64,000 bases of DNA from Nothopassalora personata (taxonomy: Eukaryota > Ascomycota > Dothideomycetes > Mycosphaerellales > Mycosphaerellaceae), in NCBI GenBank assembly GCA_033816765.1, contig CM066293.1:1178001-1242000 (forward strand), in the 5' to 3' direction. Shown piece after piece: positions 46,765 through 58,415 of the stretch (positions within the stretch are counted from its first letter, which is position 1; each line of letters opens with the position of its first letter). The notes beneath the pieces were generated by a model. That model was not told the DNA's origin and ran no database searches. It worked only from the letters and a program-made list of their open reading frames with translations. The translations under genes and the position numbers were made by a program.

Positions 46765-47274
46765 TCAGACTCTACCTGGGGGCGGGCCTTTCGGTGGCTC
46801 GTACTCCGGTGCCTCGCCGCTGCGGTATCCTCCATAAGCCTGCTGCGGCTGTTGCAACTCCACACCATTCTGGCCATAGTAACCATTGTTCGGGGGCGGC
46901 GTGTACGGAGGCGGGTTGTTGCTGTTGTTGTAGTAGGGCTGCGGTTGCTGGTACTGGTTCGGATTCTGCGCATAGTACGGTTGCGAGTTGTAGGTTGGCG
47001 CATTGTGGCCTGCTGGCGTTCGTCCAAGTGCCCATCCTGTGCCTCGGTATGGCTGCGCACCAAGTCGTCTTCGTCGGCGTGCAGATATACAGCTACTGGA
47101 CTCAGATTGTGGTCATACGATGGTGCGATATGGCTGTGCTTACCTGAATGAGAAGAAGAGAAGGAAGCCGACGATGATTATGATGGCGAGTACTACCCAT
47201 CGCGCCCAGTCGTCCCAGGCATCACGGTCGCAATATTCATTGTCTGTTGCGGGGTCGTAGTAGCAGCTAGACAT
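46765..47274 (-). CDS. RCR-type single-pass membrane protein (Congo-red resistance/chitin regulation family)
   Basis: Two exons, 47144-47274 and 46765-47092, with a 51-bp intron give 152 residues. A short Cys-containing lumenal N-terminus (MSSCYYDPATDNEYC) precedes one membrane segment (WVVLAIIIIVGFLLFF). An Arg-rich stop-transfer stretch (ARRRRRLGAQPYRGTGW) and a Gln/Asn/Pro/Tyr-rich cytosolic tail with a PPPY motif follow. This layout matches the fungal RCR family, whose PY motifs recruit the Rsp5 ubiquitin ligase to plasma-membrane or endosomal cargo (known for yeast Rcr1/Rcr2; inferred here). The splice joins FSF to SCISARRRRR in frame. Confidence 0.8.
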
Positions 47275-48664
47275 GGCGTAAGTCGGTGTTTCTTCAAGAT
47301 AAGCTGCTGGAGATGTGCGGAGGGGCAGCAACGAGGTAGTGGCCTCAGGAAGAGAGTCCCAAGGCCGAAGGATGGGCGGATATGGATGTAGGTGATTGCA
47401 AGTGGCAAAGGGAACTCTGTAGAATGATCTAGCAGAGGTGGTATGGTGTCGTATGGTGTCGTATCGTATGCCGGTAGAGCTAACCGGAAGGCGTTGTTGC
47501 GGTAAACGTGCAGGTGTACGTTTCATAGGATAGGTAAGACTTACTGTTTGTCTCGCCTCTCCAGATGGGAGACCATTGTGGCTTCAACAGACCAAGTGTC
47601 GGCAATCACAGGCGGCGGGCAAAGAAGTTGATAGATGACGCCTGTGGAGCTCGTAGAACTACTTATGTCCTAGGACACACAGCCACGCAGCATCGTCACG
47701 CCACTCCGCCCAGACGTGCGACGCGGCCCAATCCCGAGCATCGCCATTCCGATTGCACCGGAGTCGTGTTCGTCTTCCACAGCATACAGTACGAGGCTGT
47801 CCGTCGTTCCTCCGCTGCCGTTGCGAGGAAGTCGTTGACATGTCGACCATCGATGCCCACGCCAAGTAACGTGAGAGTCCTCGATCGTCGTGGATTGATC
47901 GTTGGCCACAGAACTTGTGACGCCAATCGCCATCGGGTTAGCTCTCCTTACCACGCCAGCGTGCATATCTGGTGCATTGCCAACACATCGCGCAGCAAAG
48001 GCCAGCGCGAAGACCTATAATTTCCTTGCTCCAATTTCTCCTGGCCAGAAATCTGTTCCAACTCGCATGCTCAATGCTCTCCTCGCCCTCAATCAATACC
48101 ACCACTTCTTCCACCCTCAGCGACACCAGGATAACAAGGCGCCGTTCCCCGACGCGTCAGGGGTGCCTTGCAATGCGTCACGCGCAGCTATACAGGCTAA
48201 ATGAGATGCGGCCACACACGCGCACGCGAACAGCAACAACGCCCGTCACGAGGAACCGACGCATTGCATACCGATGCTAGCTATCGCGGACGCTGCAGCC
48301 GCAGACTCATGACCGCCGTCGCCTCATGTCACATGATCAGAGCATTCATCAAACGGGGCTATCGAAAGAAAATACCATCACTGGTCGCTTCACTTGCTCG
48401 AAGGGCCGCGTGAAAAAAGGAAGATGTTCGCCGTCGTTCATCGTCCCAACCCCGTACATTGCCAACAACAGAGGAAATAACTTCGTGAGGAAGATTTTTT
48501 GCCCATGCTGCCATTGCTGGCGTGCAGCTTCGCGCCGCAATTTCCTGTCCTTCTATGCCCAAACGCAACATACCGAAATGACATTGTGCTCATCGTCGTT
48601 AATATATCGTGGTTCAAGGCCGTTGAGTCGTATCTCCGGGAAACGTAATCCCATTGTTGCGAGC
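47275..48664. other. Intergenic region, no gene recognised
   Basis: 1.4 kb between the 5' end of the RCR-type gene and the 3' end of the ARL8-type gene. ORFs up to 162 codons overlap one another on both strands, none with a domain, signal or splice pattern that I can support. Confidence 0.4.
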
Positions 48665-49708
48665 TCACTGCTTGGCTCGGGTGATGAGCCATTGCAGGAC
48701 CGCATCGAGGTTTGTCTCTTCTTTGGCGCTGATGCCGTAACAGCTTACCTCGCGGTGCGTCACCTTCTTCAGATCCAAGGCTTCGATGAGGTCGTCCACG
48801 CTTGCATGGCCTGAGAGGTCCGACTTGTTCCCAAGGACCAGCAGAGGGATGCCTTCCATGGCGGGTTTTTCCAGTAGAAGATGGAGCTCCTCCTTGGCCA
48901 CAGGCAGAGCCTCTTTATCCGCCGAGTCTGCGATAAATCTAAAGAACATCAGAAGGGGAATCAATGCACGAATCGAATCGAGTGAGGCCTTACACGATCG
49001 CGTTCACCCCTCGACAGTACCGCTCCCACATCGATCGAAACCTGGGCTGGCCTCCAAGATCCCAGCTGCGACAGTCAGTCAGGTAACAACAAAGACAACA
49101 ACCTCTCAGCGCCTCACAACACAACACCAATCGTCGTCGCAACCAGGGGCAAGAACACAGCTCGGCGACTCACCACTTCAGGGTGACATGACCTTTCTGC
49201 ACCCGCTTCATGTTGAAACCGACCGTCGGTATCGAGCTGTCACACAGTATCAGCTCCGAAACACGTCTCATGGCGGCGCTGCCAGATCTCGGCTAGATGC
49301 CGGCCGGTCGCACACAGGACCTACTCGATGGTGAACTCGCCGCCCTGTGATACAACGTCAGCCATCGATGAGGCCTCTGAATCGGCGCTGCGCAGAACTC
49401 ACCGCCAGGACTCTCAGCAATGATGTTTTGCCGGCATTCTGCAGACCAATCATGGTGATGTCCATCTCGGTGGCCCTATTGAAAGGAAGCAATCCATATC
49501 AGCGTCGTCCATAATGGTGTCAGCGTCGTCGTTGACCACCATATACATGTTGCCGGAGTGGAAGCGGTGTACCGCGGCCCGCGTCAGGCTCCGAGGCGGC
49601 AACATACAACAAGGTCGCCGGCGTATGTATGGAGTGCTATAGGGAAGAAGGATCATACCAGAACAAACTGAGTAGCCAATCATAGATGCGCTTGAAGATG
49701 CCCACCAT
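48665..49708 (-). CDS. ARL8-type small GTPase
   Basis: Six exons: 49659-49708, 49403-49475, 49325-49344 (20 bp), 49174-49236, 48994-49065, 48665-48938. The product is 183 residues, the normal size. Translation begins [17 protein letters not shown], the amphipathic N-terminus of ARL8, which is acetylated rather than myristoylated in the family (no Gly2). The P-loop is GLQNAGKTS, followed by the switch I region [16 protein letters not shown]. Switch II reads [25 protein letters not shown], and the guanine specificity loop is NKSD. The end [43 protein letters not shown] is diagnostic of ARL8. It acts in lysosome/vacuole or vesicle positioning. The first intron (183 bp) is the longest; the third exon is a microexon. 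Confidence 0.92.
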
Positions 49709-50295
49709 GCTGGGCGACGGCGCAGATGGGGACTCTTGGGCCGGTGGTAATGTCTGGGGCCAGTCGCTGGATAGGACAGGAGCTGATGAGGCGGCTCAGT
49801 TCAGTAGCAAAGGTTCCCTGGCCTTGATCCGTGGACGAGGAAGTTGGAAGGCGGGCCGGCGCGGGGCACTCGATCGTTCCAGGTCGCAGCGCAGGTAGAA
49901 GCGTAAATAACAAAGGCCGAACAATGAACGAGATGTCGTCGTGGGAGAGAGGGTGTCACGGGATGTGTGAAGAGATGCGCCGTCCCGCGGGATGTGTTTG
50001 CAGTAGACGACTTTGTGCTATGTAGTAGAAACGGCAGAGATGGTGGGTGGTATCGCGAATAGTGGCTCTTCAACTAAATTCGAACCAATACTTGGTTGGT
50101 GGCGCTAGTCTCAATTCGTCGATTCGCTTCTCTGCGAACTTTTTGAAGTGCAGCTACTGCGAATTCATATTTGTTCACATGCTGGAGTGAGGTTGCCGCT
50201 GAGACGCCTTGCATATAGGGGACGCGTGTGAAATGTGCTGAACAGTCTGGACTCTGTCGCCACTCACAGATTATCCCACACCCACCACAGCCAAG
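49709..50295. promoter_or_regulatory. Shared divergent upstream region of ARL8-type gene and RPA2
   Basis: 587 bp between two divergently transcribed housekeeping genes, so promoters for both must lie here. No specific motif can be assigned with confidence. Confidence 0.5.
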
Positions 50296-53200
50296 ATGGC
50301 GCCCTCGTCGAAGTGGTCGGTCGAGTACGATACGCTCAAGAGAGAAGAGCTCTTTAGAAATCCGCCCAGCAAAAAGAGCGCATACCCGCAGCTACAAGAT
50401 GCGATCAAGCCCCACGTAGACTCATGGAACTACATCTTTGCGGACGGAGGCCAACTATCGCATGCCCTCAAGGACATTGGCACCAAAACATTTCTGGACG
50501 GCGATGCGCGGACGGCAGTACAGGATGGAACCAGGAGGAACAGACTCCAGCTACGAGTGAAGCAGCTATATCTGGAGAAGAGCACGTTGCCGTCATCGAA
50601 CAAGACGCAAACAGACAAGAGGGAGATTCTGCCGGTGGAGTGCAGAGAAAGGCATTGTACGTACCGAGGACGATTTCGCGGCAGGCTGGAATACAGAATA
50701 AACAACGGCGAATGGCAAGAGACGATCCGCGACTTTGGGCATCTGCCCATCATGCTGCGATCAAATCGATGTCATCTGGAAGGACTGTCCCCGAAAGAGC
50801 TGGTCAACCGGAGAGAAGAGACGGAGGAGCTGGGAGGATACTTCATCGTCAATGGCATCGAGAAGCTGATTCGAATGTTGATCGTGAATCGACGAAACTA
50901 TCCACTTGCCCTGATACGACCATCTTTCGAGAACAGAGGAGCGACATACACAAAGTACGCGGTGCAGATCCGATCAGTGCGGAGAGATCAGACGTCGCAG
51001 AGCAACACACTACACTACCTCAACGACGGCAATGTCATCTTCCGGTTCTCGTGGCGGAAAAATGAGTACTTGGTGCCAATTTTGCTTGTGTTGAAAGCAC
51101 TGGCGGAAACGAACGATCGCGAGATCTTCGAAGGCATAGTCGGACCAGCTGGTGGGAACGGCCTGGAAAGTCGGCAATTCGTCACAGATCGCGTTGAGCA
51201 CTTACTTCGCACATTCAAGGCATTTCAACTGCACGGCAAAGCTAAGGCGAGAGCATACATCGGAGCCAAATTCCGGCCTGTTCTTAATGTGCCGGAAGAT
51301 ATGAGTGACCAAGAAGCTGGAACGGAGTTCTTAAGGAAGATCGTCTTGCCACATCTTGGCTCATACGACGTGACCGAGGCGCAAGATAACGACAAGTTCA
51401 GAATGTTGGTCTTCATGACCCGCAAGCTTTATTCACTGGCTGAAGGCGAGTGCACACTCGACAACCCGGATGCGGTACAGAACCAAGAGATCCTCCTTCC
51501 CGGCTTTCTCTTCGGCATGATCATCAAGGAACAGGTCGAAGAGTGGCTAAATTCGATCGGTGACACGCTACGAATATACGGACGAATGAACCAGTATCCT
51601 CTCTTCACAAGTAAGGAGTTCGAGAAAGACTTCATGCCGAAGGTCGTGCGGAGAACGAATGAGAATCTGGGCCAAAAGCTGGACTACTTCATGTCAACTG
51701 GTAACCTCGTCAGTCCCAGTGGACTGGATCTGCAGCAAGTATCTGGTTTCACAGTCGTGGCTGAGAAGATCAACTTCTACCGATTCATCAGCCACTTCCG
51801 CATGGTACACAGAGGTAGCTTCTTCGCACAGCTAAAAACCACAACTGTGCGAAAGCTTCTGCCGGAAAGTTGGGGTTTCCTATGTCCAGTGCACACCCCT
51901 GATGGATCTCCTTGCGGTCTGCTGAACCATCTGGCGCATAAGTGTCGCATCTCCACAGACAGCACAGATGCATCACACGTACCTGGTCTCATCGCACAGC
52001 TTGGAGTGTCTAGTATAGCAGATGCGAAACTGGAAGACAGCGTGGTTGTGCAGCTCGATGGGCGTATCCTAGGATTCTGCTCTCCCAAGCAAGCCAAGGT
52101 GATCTGCGACACACTGCGGTACTGGAAGGTGGAAGGTACCCATCACGTGCCGGTGGACCTCGAACTTGGCTTGATTCCGCTCTCTAACGGAGGTCAGTAT
52201 CCTGGCTTGTTTATGTTCTCCGAACCAGCTCGGATGCTTCGTCCAGTCAAGTATCTGCCGCTTGGCAAGAAAGATATCGTGGGACCTTTCGAACAGCCTT
52301 TCATGTCCATTGCATGTACGGAGCCGGAAATCGCGTCCAACGACTCGACTCATGTAGAATACGACGTGACAAACATCCTATCGATTGTCGCTAACCAGAC
52401 ACCTTTCTCGAACTTCAACCAGTCCCCCAGAAATATGTAAGTGAGCTGGAAGGCGTTAGGCACCTTCGCCTGTCTAAACATTTGCTGACCTTGTATCCTT
52501 TACTTATAGGTACCAATGCCAGATGGGTAAACAGACTATGGGCACGCCGGGCACAGCGCTCAAGTACAGGACTGACAACAAATCGTATCGGCTACAGACC
52601 GGTCAGACGCCTGTTGTCAGAGCACCGAAGCACAATGAGTACGGTCTTGACAACTTCCCAAACGGGACGAACGCTGTTGTAGCTGTCATCTCATACACCG
52701 GTTACGACATGGACGACGCTATGATATTGAACAAATCTGCCCACGAACGAGGATTTGGACACGGAACTATCTACAAAGCCAAGAAGATCGACTTGGCGGA
52801 AGAGAACAAGCAGGGTCGTGGTCGCTCGGGTGTCACGCATGTGTTCGGCTTCGCACCAAACAGCATCATCAAGGCATCCTGGCGAGAGACCTTGGACGAT
52901 GATGGACTTGGCCGGATCGGTTGGAAAGTCAAGGAAGGCGATGCTATCGCTGCTTCGTACTCCGTGGTGAAGGACCCTCTGACCGGCGACTATGTCAACC
53001 AGGATGGCATCACTCACATCCACAAGTACAAGGAAGCAGAAGAGGCCTTCATCGAGGAGATCAAGCTCATCGGAAACGAGTCTGGTAACAACGATCCTTG
53101 TCAAGCTGTCAGCATACGCTTCAGGATACCACGTTCGCCAGTCATCGGTGACAAGTTCTCTTCTCGACACGGACAGAAGGGTGTGTGCTCACAGAAGTGG

Positions 53201-53992
53201 CCTACCATCGATATGCCGTTCACCGAAAGTGGCATGCAGCCAGATGTCATCATAAACCCTCACGCTTTCCCGTCCCGTATGACAATCGGTATGTTCGTTG
53301 AATCGTTAGCTGGCAAGTCTGGAGCGCTACACGGTCTGGCGCAAGACTCAACGCCTTTCAAATTCAAGGACAAGGAAGGCGAGACCGCAATCGAGTACTT
53401 CGGTCATCAACTCAAGCGCGCTGGCTACAACTACTACGGCAACGAGCCAATGTACTCAGGCATCACGGGAGAGGAGCTGGCGGCAGACATATACATCGGA
53501 GTCGTCTACTACCAACGTCTGCGACACATGGTCAACGACAAGTACCAAGTGCGAACAACGGGTCCCGTCACGCCTCTTACTGGCCAACCCATCAAGGGTA
53601 GGGCGAAGGGTGGAGGCATTCGTGTCGGAGAAATGGAGCGCGATGCTCTTCTTGCACACGGTACTGCTTTCTTACTCCAGGACCGCTTGATGAACTGCAG
53701 TGATTACACAAAGGCGCATGTTTGCAAGACTTGTGGAAGCTTTTTGTCGACGCAACCGAGTTCTGGACAGTATGGCGGCCGAAGAAGAGAAGGTGGACGT
53801 ACGAGGTGCAGGAGTTGTAGTCGAAAAGCGCTGCCGACTGATCCCAGGAGCGAGTGCTGGGAAGACCGCAAGGGAACGAAGTGGTTCGGCGGTGATAATG
53901 TCACTGTCGTTGCAATTCCTGGTGTGCTGCGGTACCTGGATGTCGAACTGGCGGCGATGGGCATTCGCATGAACTTTAAGGTCGGGCCCTGA
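50296..53992 (+). CDS. RPA2: DNA-directed RNA polymerase I second-largest subunit (RPA2/RPA135)
   Basis: Two exons, 50296-52436 and 52510-53992, with a 73-bp intron give 1,207 residues, as in yeast Rpa135. The start MAPSSKWSVEYDTLKREELFRNPPSKKSAYPQL is pol I-like, as is HVDSWNYIF. The protrusion and lobe regions include GGYFIVNGIEKLIRMLIVNRRNYPLALIRPSF. A fork-like region has SWGFLCPVHTPDGSPCGLLNHLAHKC. The conserved hybrid-binding region has YTGYDMDDAMILNKSA and GDKFSSRHGQKGVCS (about residue 926). A C-terminal zinc ribbon has CKTC..CRSC (about 1119-1149). It forms the rRNA-synthesising polymerase active centre with RPA1. The intron splits the codon in NMYQCQMGKQTMG, a very conserved segment, which supports the splice call. 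Confidence 0.95.
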
Positions 53993-54264
53993 GGGGCGAA
54001 CATTGTACAGCATGGAACGAGGTGTCTCGCCGATTGGTCATCTGGCATTTGTCTGTGGGTTGCGCTGTAGATGAGCATGGTATTGTACAGCATAGCGCGG
54101 CGTTCTGAGCTCATCGACGATTGCTATGCCTACCCGATAAATGCGCTTTTACCCAGGCCGCTATAGGCAGTATGTGTCTTGACACGACAAGAGAGACACA
54201 ATTCGCTGGATGTGAGGGCTGGCAGGAAGTATTGTTGAACGTATATCGACTTTCTCACAGCATC

Positions 54265-54636
54265 TTACCCCTGAAGCCAGTCGTTCTCTCTGCTAATCTG
54301 ACTTCCTTCATCTTGCCCTCGTGCCTCAGCTTCACATCGACACCGATATCGAGTGCAGCCGCGGCCCAAGCCGAGAGACATGTTCGCTGGATCACGATCG
54401 ACACCGTGAGTGAGACCAGGTCCATTCATTTGAAAAGCTACAGCTTCAAAAGCCGCCCTCAGCTGTTCGCCCATCTCATGCCTTCTACGTACCGCTATCT
54501 GGTCCTGCTCGATATCGGCCATGACACTTTCGCTCTCCCACATGCCGACTTCCTGGTCTGGTCTGGGGGTAATGGGACATAACCGCCCGGGCTTCTTTGG
54601 CATAGTTCTCCCGATTATGCAATCTGGTATCGACAC
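54265..54636 (-). CDS. Hypothetical ORF (123 aa), uncertain
   Basis: Minus-strand ORF beginning MSIPDCIIGRTMPKKPGRL. It has no recognised domain, signal peptide or membrane segment. The middle (RRRHEMGEQLRAAFEAVAFQM) is helix-like. It may be a chance ORF or an exon of the neighbouring uncertain gene upstream on the same strand. I found no splice pair that links them convincingly. Confidence 0.2.
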   Translation of the reverse strand: MSIPDCIIGRTMPKKPGRLCPITPRPDQEVGMWESESVMADIEQDQIAVRRRHEMGEQLRAAFEAVAFQMNGPGLTHGVDRDPANMSLGLGRGCTRYRCRCEAEARGQDEGSQISRENDWLQG

Positions 54637-54851
54637 GACCAGGCAAGCTGTTCACCTACGCCTCGATCTTCCGGCGGCTAATGTGTATATTGCAGTCAGT
54701 CAGTCAGCCTCGAGCACGCGCACATCGCTGCTGGTCTCTAGCCTGATCCGGTCAAAGTGGCAACCTCACTCCGAGTTCGCACCCGAAGCTCTTGGGCAAC
54801 TGCTTCGGCGTTGCTCAAGGTGAGGTCCGCATCGATCAAGTCTTTCGTGGC

Positions 54852-55415
54852 TTATTGTTCGTACGTGAGGCGGGTCAACGACGGATCCCAGCCATCAAGC
54901 ATACCATGATCATATATGACAATCTCTCTATACCAGCGCTCCGCTACTGTCGCCGCCGCGTCGCGGATGTCATCGAAGCGTTCTGTGGCCGCTTGCAGAT
55001 CTTCGTAAGCTTGCTCGTGTACTCTGGCTGCTCTTGCTGTAGCTACTGCTAAGTGGGACTCGTGTGATCTAGATTCTTTTTCCTCGGGGGGATTGACTGT
55101 CTTCGAGCCATGTCTATCCATCGCATACTGAAGTAAGATCTGCTCATCATCTATCTCCGGAAAGTCTTCGAGAGAATACTTGGTCTGCACAGCCAAAATT
55201 TGCGCGGCTACTGCCTCAGACTGTAATCCGTGTGCTCCCAGAGCCCTGCGTGTGTACAACTGGAAACACGCGGCTCTTCCGGCCTTTTTGTTTCTCAGAG
55301 ATTCCTGGCCCACATTTTGACAGAGAGCGTGATTTCTCTCGTATCGAGGATCGGCCAAGGTGTGCCGGACTACTGCGTTATCACAGCTCTGGAGAAGGAG
55401 CGCGTGATGGTGCAC
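54852..55415 (-). CDS. Hypothetical protein (187 aa)
   Basis: Minus-strand ORF beginning MHHHALLLQSCDNAVV. The second half is charged and probably helical (EEKESRSHESHLAVATARAARVHEQAYEDLQAATERFDDIRDAAATVAERW). After the TAA stop the same frame stays open for about 37 more codons before TAG, which suggests either an erased stop or a longer ancestral protein. No domain recognised. It lies just 3' of the HET gene. Confidence 0.35.
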   Translation of the reverse strand: MHHHALLLQSCDNAVVRHTLADPRYERNHALCQNVGQESLRNKKAGRAACFQLYTRRALGAHGLQSEAVAAQILAVQTKYSLEDFPEIDDEQILLQYAMDRHGSKTVNPPEEKESRSHESHLAVATARAARVHEQAYEDLQAATERFDDIRDAAATVAERWYREIVIYDHGMLDGWDPSLTRLTYEQ

Positions 55416-55622
55416 GAGCTTTGATGCAAGAATGTTCTGACTCGGCGATGGAGGGACAGAAAATCGGCATGAGCAGTCCTCGCGTTCTGCAGGCGTGAGA
55501 CTTGGCGGCCATTGATGGCCGCCCGGAACTCGGGAGCAGTGAGGAAGTACTGGAAGTCTATCCCAAACTAGACTTCAGCTCCTTGACGTGTGACGGCATG
55601 TGCAAGGAAACGAGGGCATTAT

Positions 55623-57468
55623 CTAGTGCATCTCGAACCACGCCGTTTCCGCGTCAAGCTGACCGCACCGCTCCAGCTGCGCGATGTATTGTCCCTGTAC
55701 ATTTGTCAGTCATGCAGATCCAGTACGTCCTAGCGTTACTCACATCCATGACGTCCGGTAGTCTAGCAGTGCCTACCAGTATGAAGTGATCTTCCACTCG
55801 CCGAAGAATGAATGGCAGCTCACTGCCAAAGAGAATGCACACATGATCACCTGACTGGACTTCGGAGGTCGCCTGGCCAGCTTGACCATCATCAGTGACG
55901 AAGAACGTCCTCTGTAGGGCGTTGATCTTCAAGTGGTCCTGAAAGAAGGCTGAAGCCGTCGGATTCCATTCCTTTGCCGGTATGACGGGGACATGAGAGC
56001 CATGCCACTCCGTCGAATGTTGCTGGCACTCGTACAGGAAGGCCAAAAATGCAGAGTACATGTCCTGCTCCAGAAGATGCTTGTAATCGTCCCATTGGGC
56101 CAAAGCTTTATACAAAATCGCTAGGCTCAGATCTGGGGAGGACAGCAAGGCTTTTGCTTTCACCACCTGTAGCAATAATTGACGGAAGTAGTCAGCCAGC
56201 AGGGCAATGTCCGAGAACATTTCTGCTCCTAGTGGTGGATTCGTGTTGGCCACTGTTGCAACACGTACGCCCTTTACCCGAAGTATGCTGTCTGGCGTTT
56301 CATTGTCAATTACAAGTGGTTGCATGTTGTCGCAGCCACGTTGGGAGAAGTTCCTAATCCCCTTCGGTCCTTTGCGCCACGCAGCCGCGTATTGGGGAAC
56401 CCAAGATGGCAGGGTGTACATTCCTGCTGCGTGTTCGTTTGGTCTAATCACTGTGACCGTGCTCAGCAACCACAACCGACCGCAGGCCTCAATCGCAGCT
56501 CGTGTCGCGCCTATGAAGACTTCTTCGACAGGCTGCGTATAGTCTGGACGATCGAGGAGTCGCTGCTCGGGCTCGGGTATCAGTCCCAGAAGGCCGAAGA
56601 TGTTATCTCTAGGCTCGCTGCAGTCGAAGTGGACTGCTGACATCAAAGTCTTGTCCATCTCCCTGCTGCCTCTTTTCACAGCACAAATGATCGAGGCATT
56701 CATGACACCGCGTAGAAAGCCTCGACAGTACTCCGCCCGTTCGTAAGATCGATGAATCATCCATTCGGCAGCAATGCCTAGTCCAACCCAAGGGAAAGTG
56801 TGTTTGCCGTACAGACAGATGGGATTTTTGGCCAATGAGATTTCCTGCACAATCCATGTCCTGGTGAACAATGGCACTGAGTAGATGTGCCGAATAGCCG
56901 CCCAGTCAAGGCCTTCTGGTAAAGGGCTATATGTGAACCATCGCGCCCTTCGTTTGCCCTGACGAAGCCATAATCGATCTTCATAGTCCTCGAGGTTGTC
57001 CATGCCTCCCTGACACTGCCTCACGAGCGAGTCGATCGCACTTGTGGCTGCAGGACCAAAGCCGTCATCATGTCCCAGCCATACGAACACTTTCGAAGCA
57101 CATGAGTACACATCTTTCATGAGACTGACCTGGCTGGCACGTTCAATAAGATCCTTTTGATTGATGCAAATTGCGTCCAGCCAGACATGGGTGCTGACGC
57201 CGCGGGACACGATCTCTTTGAGCACCAAAGCAGCATTGAGCGGCACATCAACGATCTCGCCATCCAACTTGATGGCACCTCCCTGTTTCGGATCACCCCA
57301 ATACCATGAGATAGCGTCGTAGGGCTCCTTCAAGTCAAGAAGAGAGACATGGCCCAACGAACCGCTGACCACACCATCCTGAAGTCCAGGCTGAATCGTA
57401 AGGATTCTTATGTCCTTTCGATGAGGCGACAGCTCCCGGTAAACATGCGGTGTGGCGCTGGTCATCAC
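55623..57468 (-). CDS. HET-domain (heterokaryon incompatibility) protein
   Basis: Main exon 55744-57468 plus a short last exon 55623-55694 across a 49-bp intron (GTGAGT..ACAG) give 598 residues. Without splicing the frame still ends soon, but the spliced tail (VMDGQYIAQLERC) looks like the usual HET C-terminus. The HET domain spans about residues 45-200: YDAISWYWGD, STHVWLDAICINQKDLIERASQVSLMKDVYSCASKVFVWLG, and later the GLLGLIPEPEQ region. HET proteins trigger cell death or incompatibility on fusion of unlike strains (family knowledge); the partner is unknown. The gene stands alone, without a visible NLR or SesB-like partner. Confidence 0.88.
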
Positions 57469-58415
57469 GACCTGTCGTCAGCGATAACTCCCGAAGATGT
57501 TGCGCTTCGCCGCCACGTCAAAACGACGATGCAGACATCATTGTCCGGGAAGTCCAAAGTCAAAAGACCAGATGCTTAGCAAGATTGTGCGTTCGGCTAC
57601 CAGGGCCTGGACTGTGTGTTGTGTTGTTTCGTGGGGTGGGACAGCCGCGGACGATGATTGTCTACGATGTCATGGGTCTTTTGCGGTGTTGGTGAATGAT
57701 GATGGCCTTTGATTTGGCCTGGGTCTCTCTGTTCCCTGGGTACGGAATGGGTCTTGGCCATTTCAGCACCTGCCTGCGCAGGACGTCGTCGCGGCGATGT
57801 GCGGATCGACGTACAAAATATCTCCCGCGGCCTTCTCACCGTTGTCCGAGGCTGCCGTAAAGTGACGTTGGCGGTAGCATACAAGTACAGTACTGTAGTA
57901 GACATTTGGTCAGAGCAGGCCGCCGCGGCGGCAAGGCGGTTCTCTCCATGTCGTGGAACGTCGCTAGAGACGTCATCAACGACAGGGTTAGAGCTACTAC
58001 TACTGTACATGCCGCAAGACAAGACAATGCCACAGTAGTAGTCCGGAATTTCTGTCACCTAATTTGCAGCCCATATTCACGTGTCTCGCGACGCGGTTGA
58101 AAGGGCGGACACCGCAAGCATTTCTGCGGTTTGGTTCATCATACTGTATGCAGTGCAGGCAAGCAGGCAGGCAGGCGAACCGCACCTAAGCCCAGCCAGC
58201 CCCCGGGCACAGCGCCGAAAGTGACCACCCTGCAAACCCTACGTCATCGCCGGCTAGAACTAGCGAGCACTTTGCTATCACCACTTTGCGGAGAGTGCTG
58301 TGGGCTGTACAGATGCGTGGCCAGATTCCAGCCCATGTGCGTACCGGTACTCCCCTTCGTGTGAGTTGACTTGGTCACGACGGCGCAGGACAGCCAGGAG
58401 CGTGGCTGTTGCGCG
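57469..58415. other. Divergent intergenic region between HET gene and histidine kinase gene
   Basis: 947 bp with no gene recognised. It contains several short CTACTA/TAGTAG clusters next to CTGTAC (about 57886-57910, 57992-58012, 58030-58045) and CAGG repeats near 58157-58178. Promoters of both flanking genes are expected here. Confidence 0.45.
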
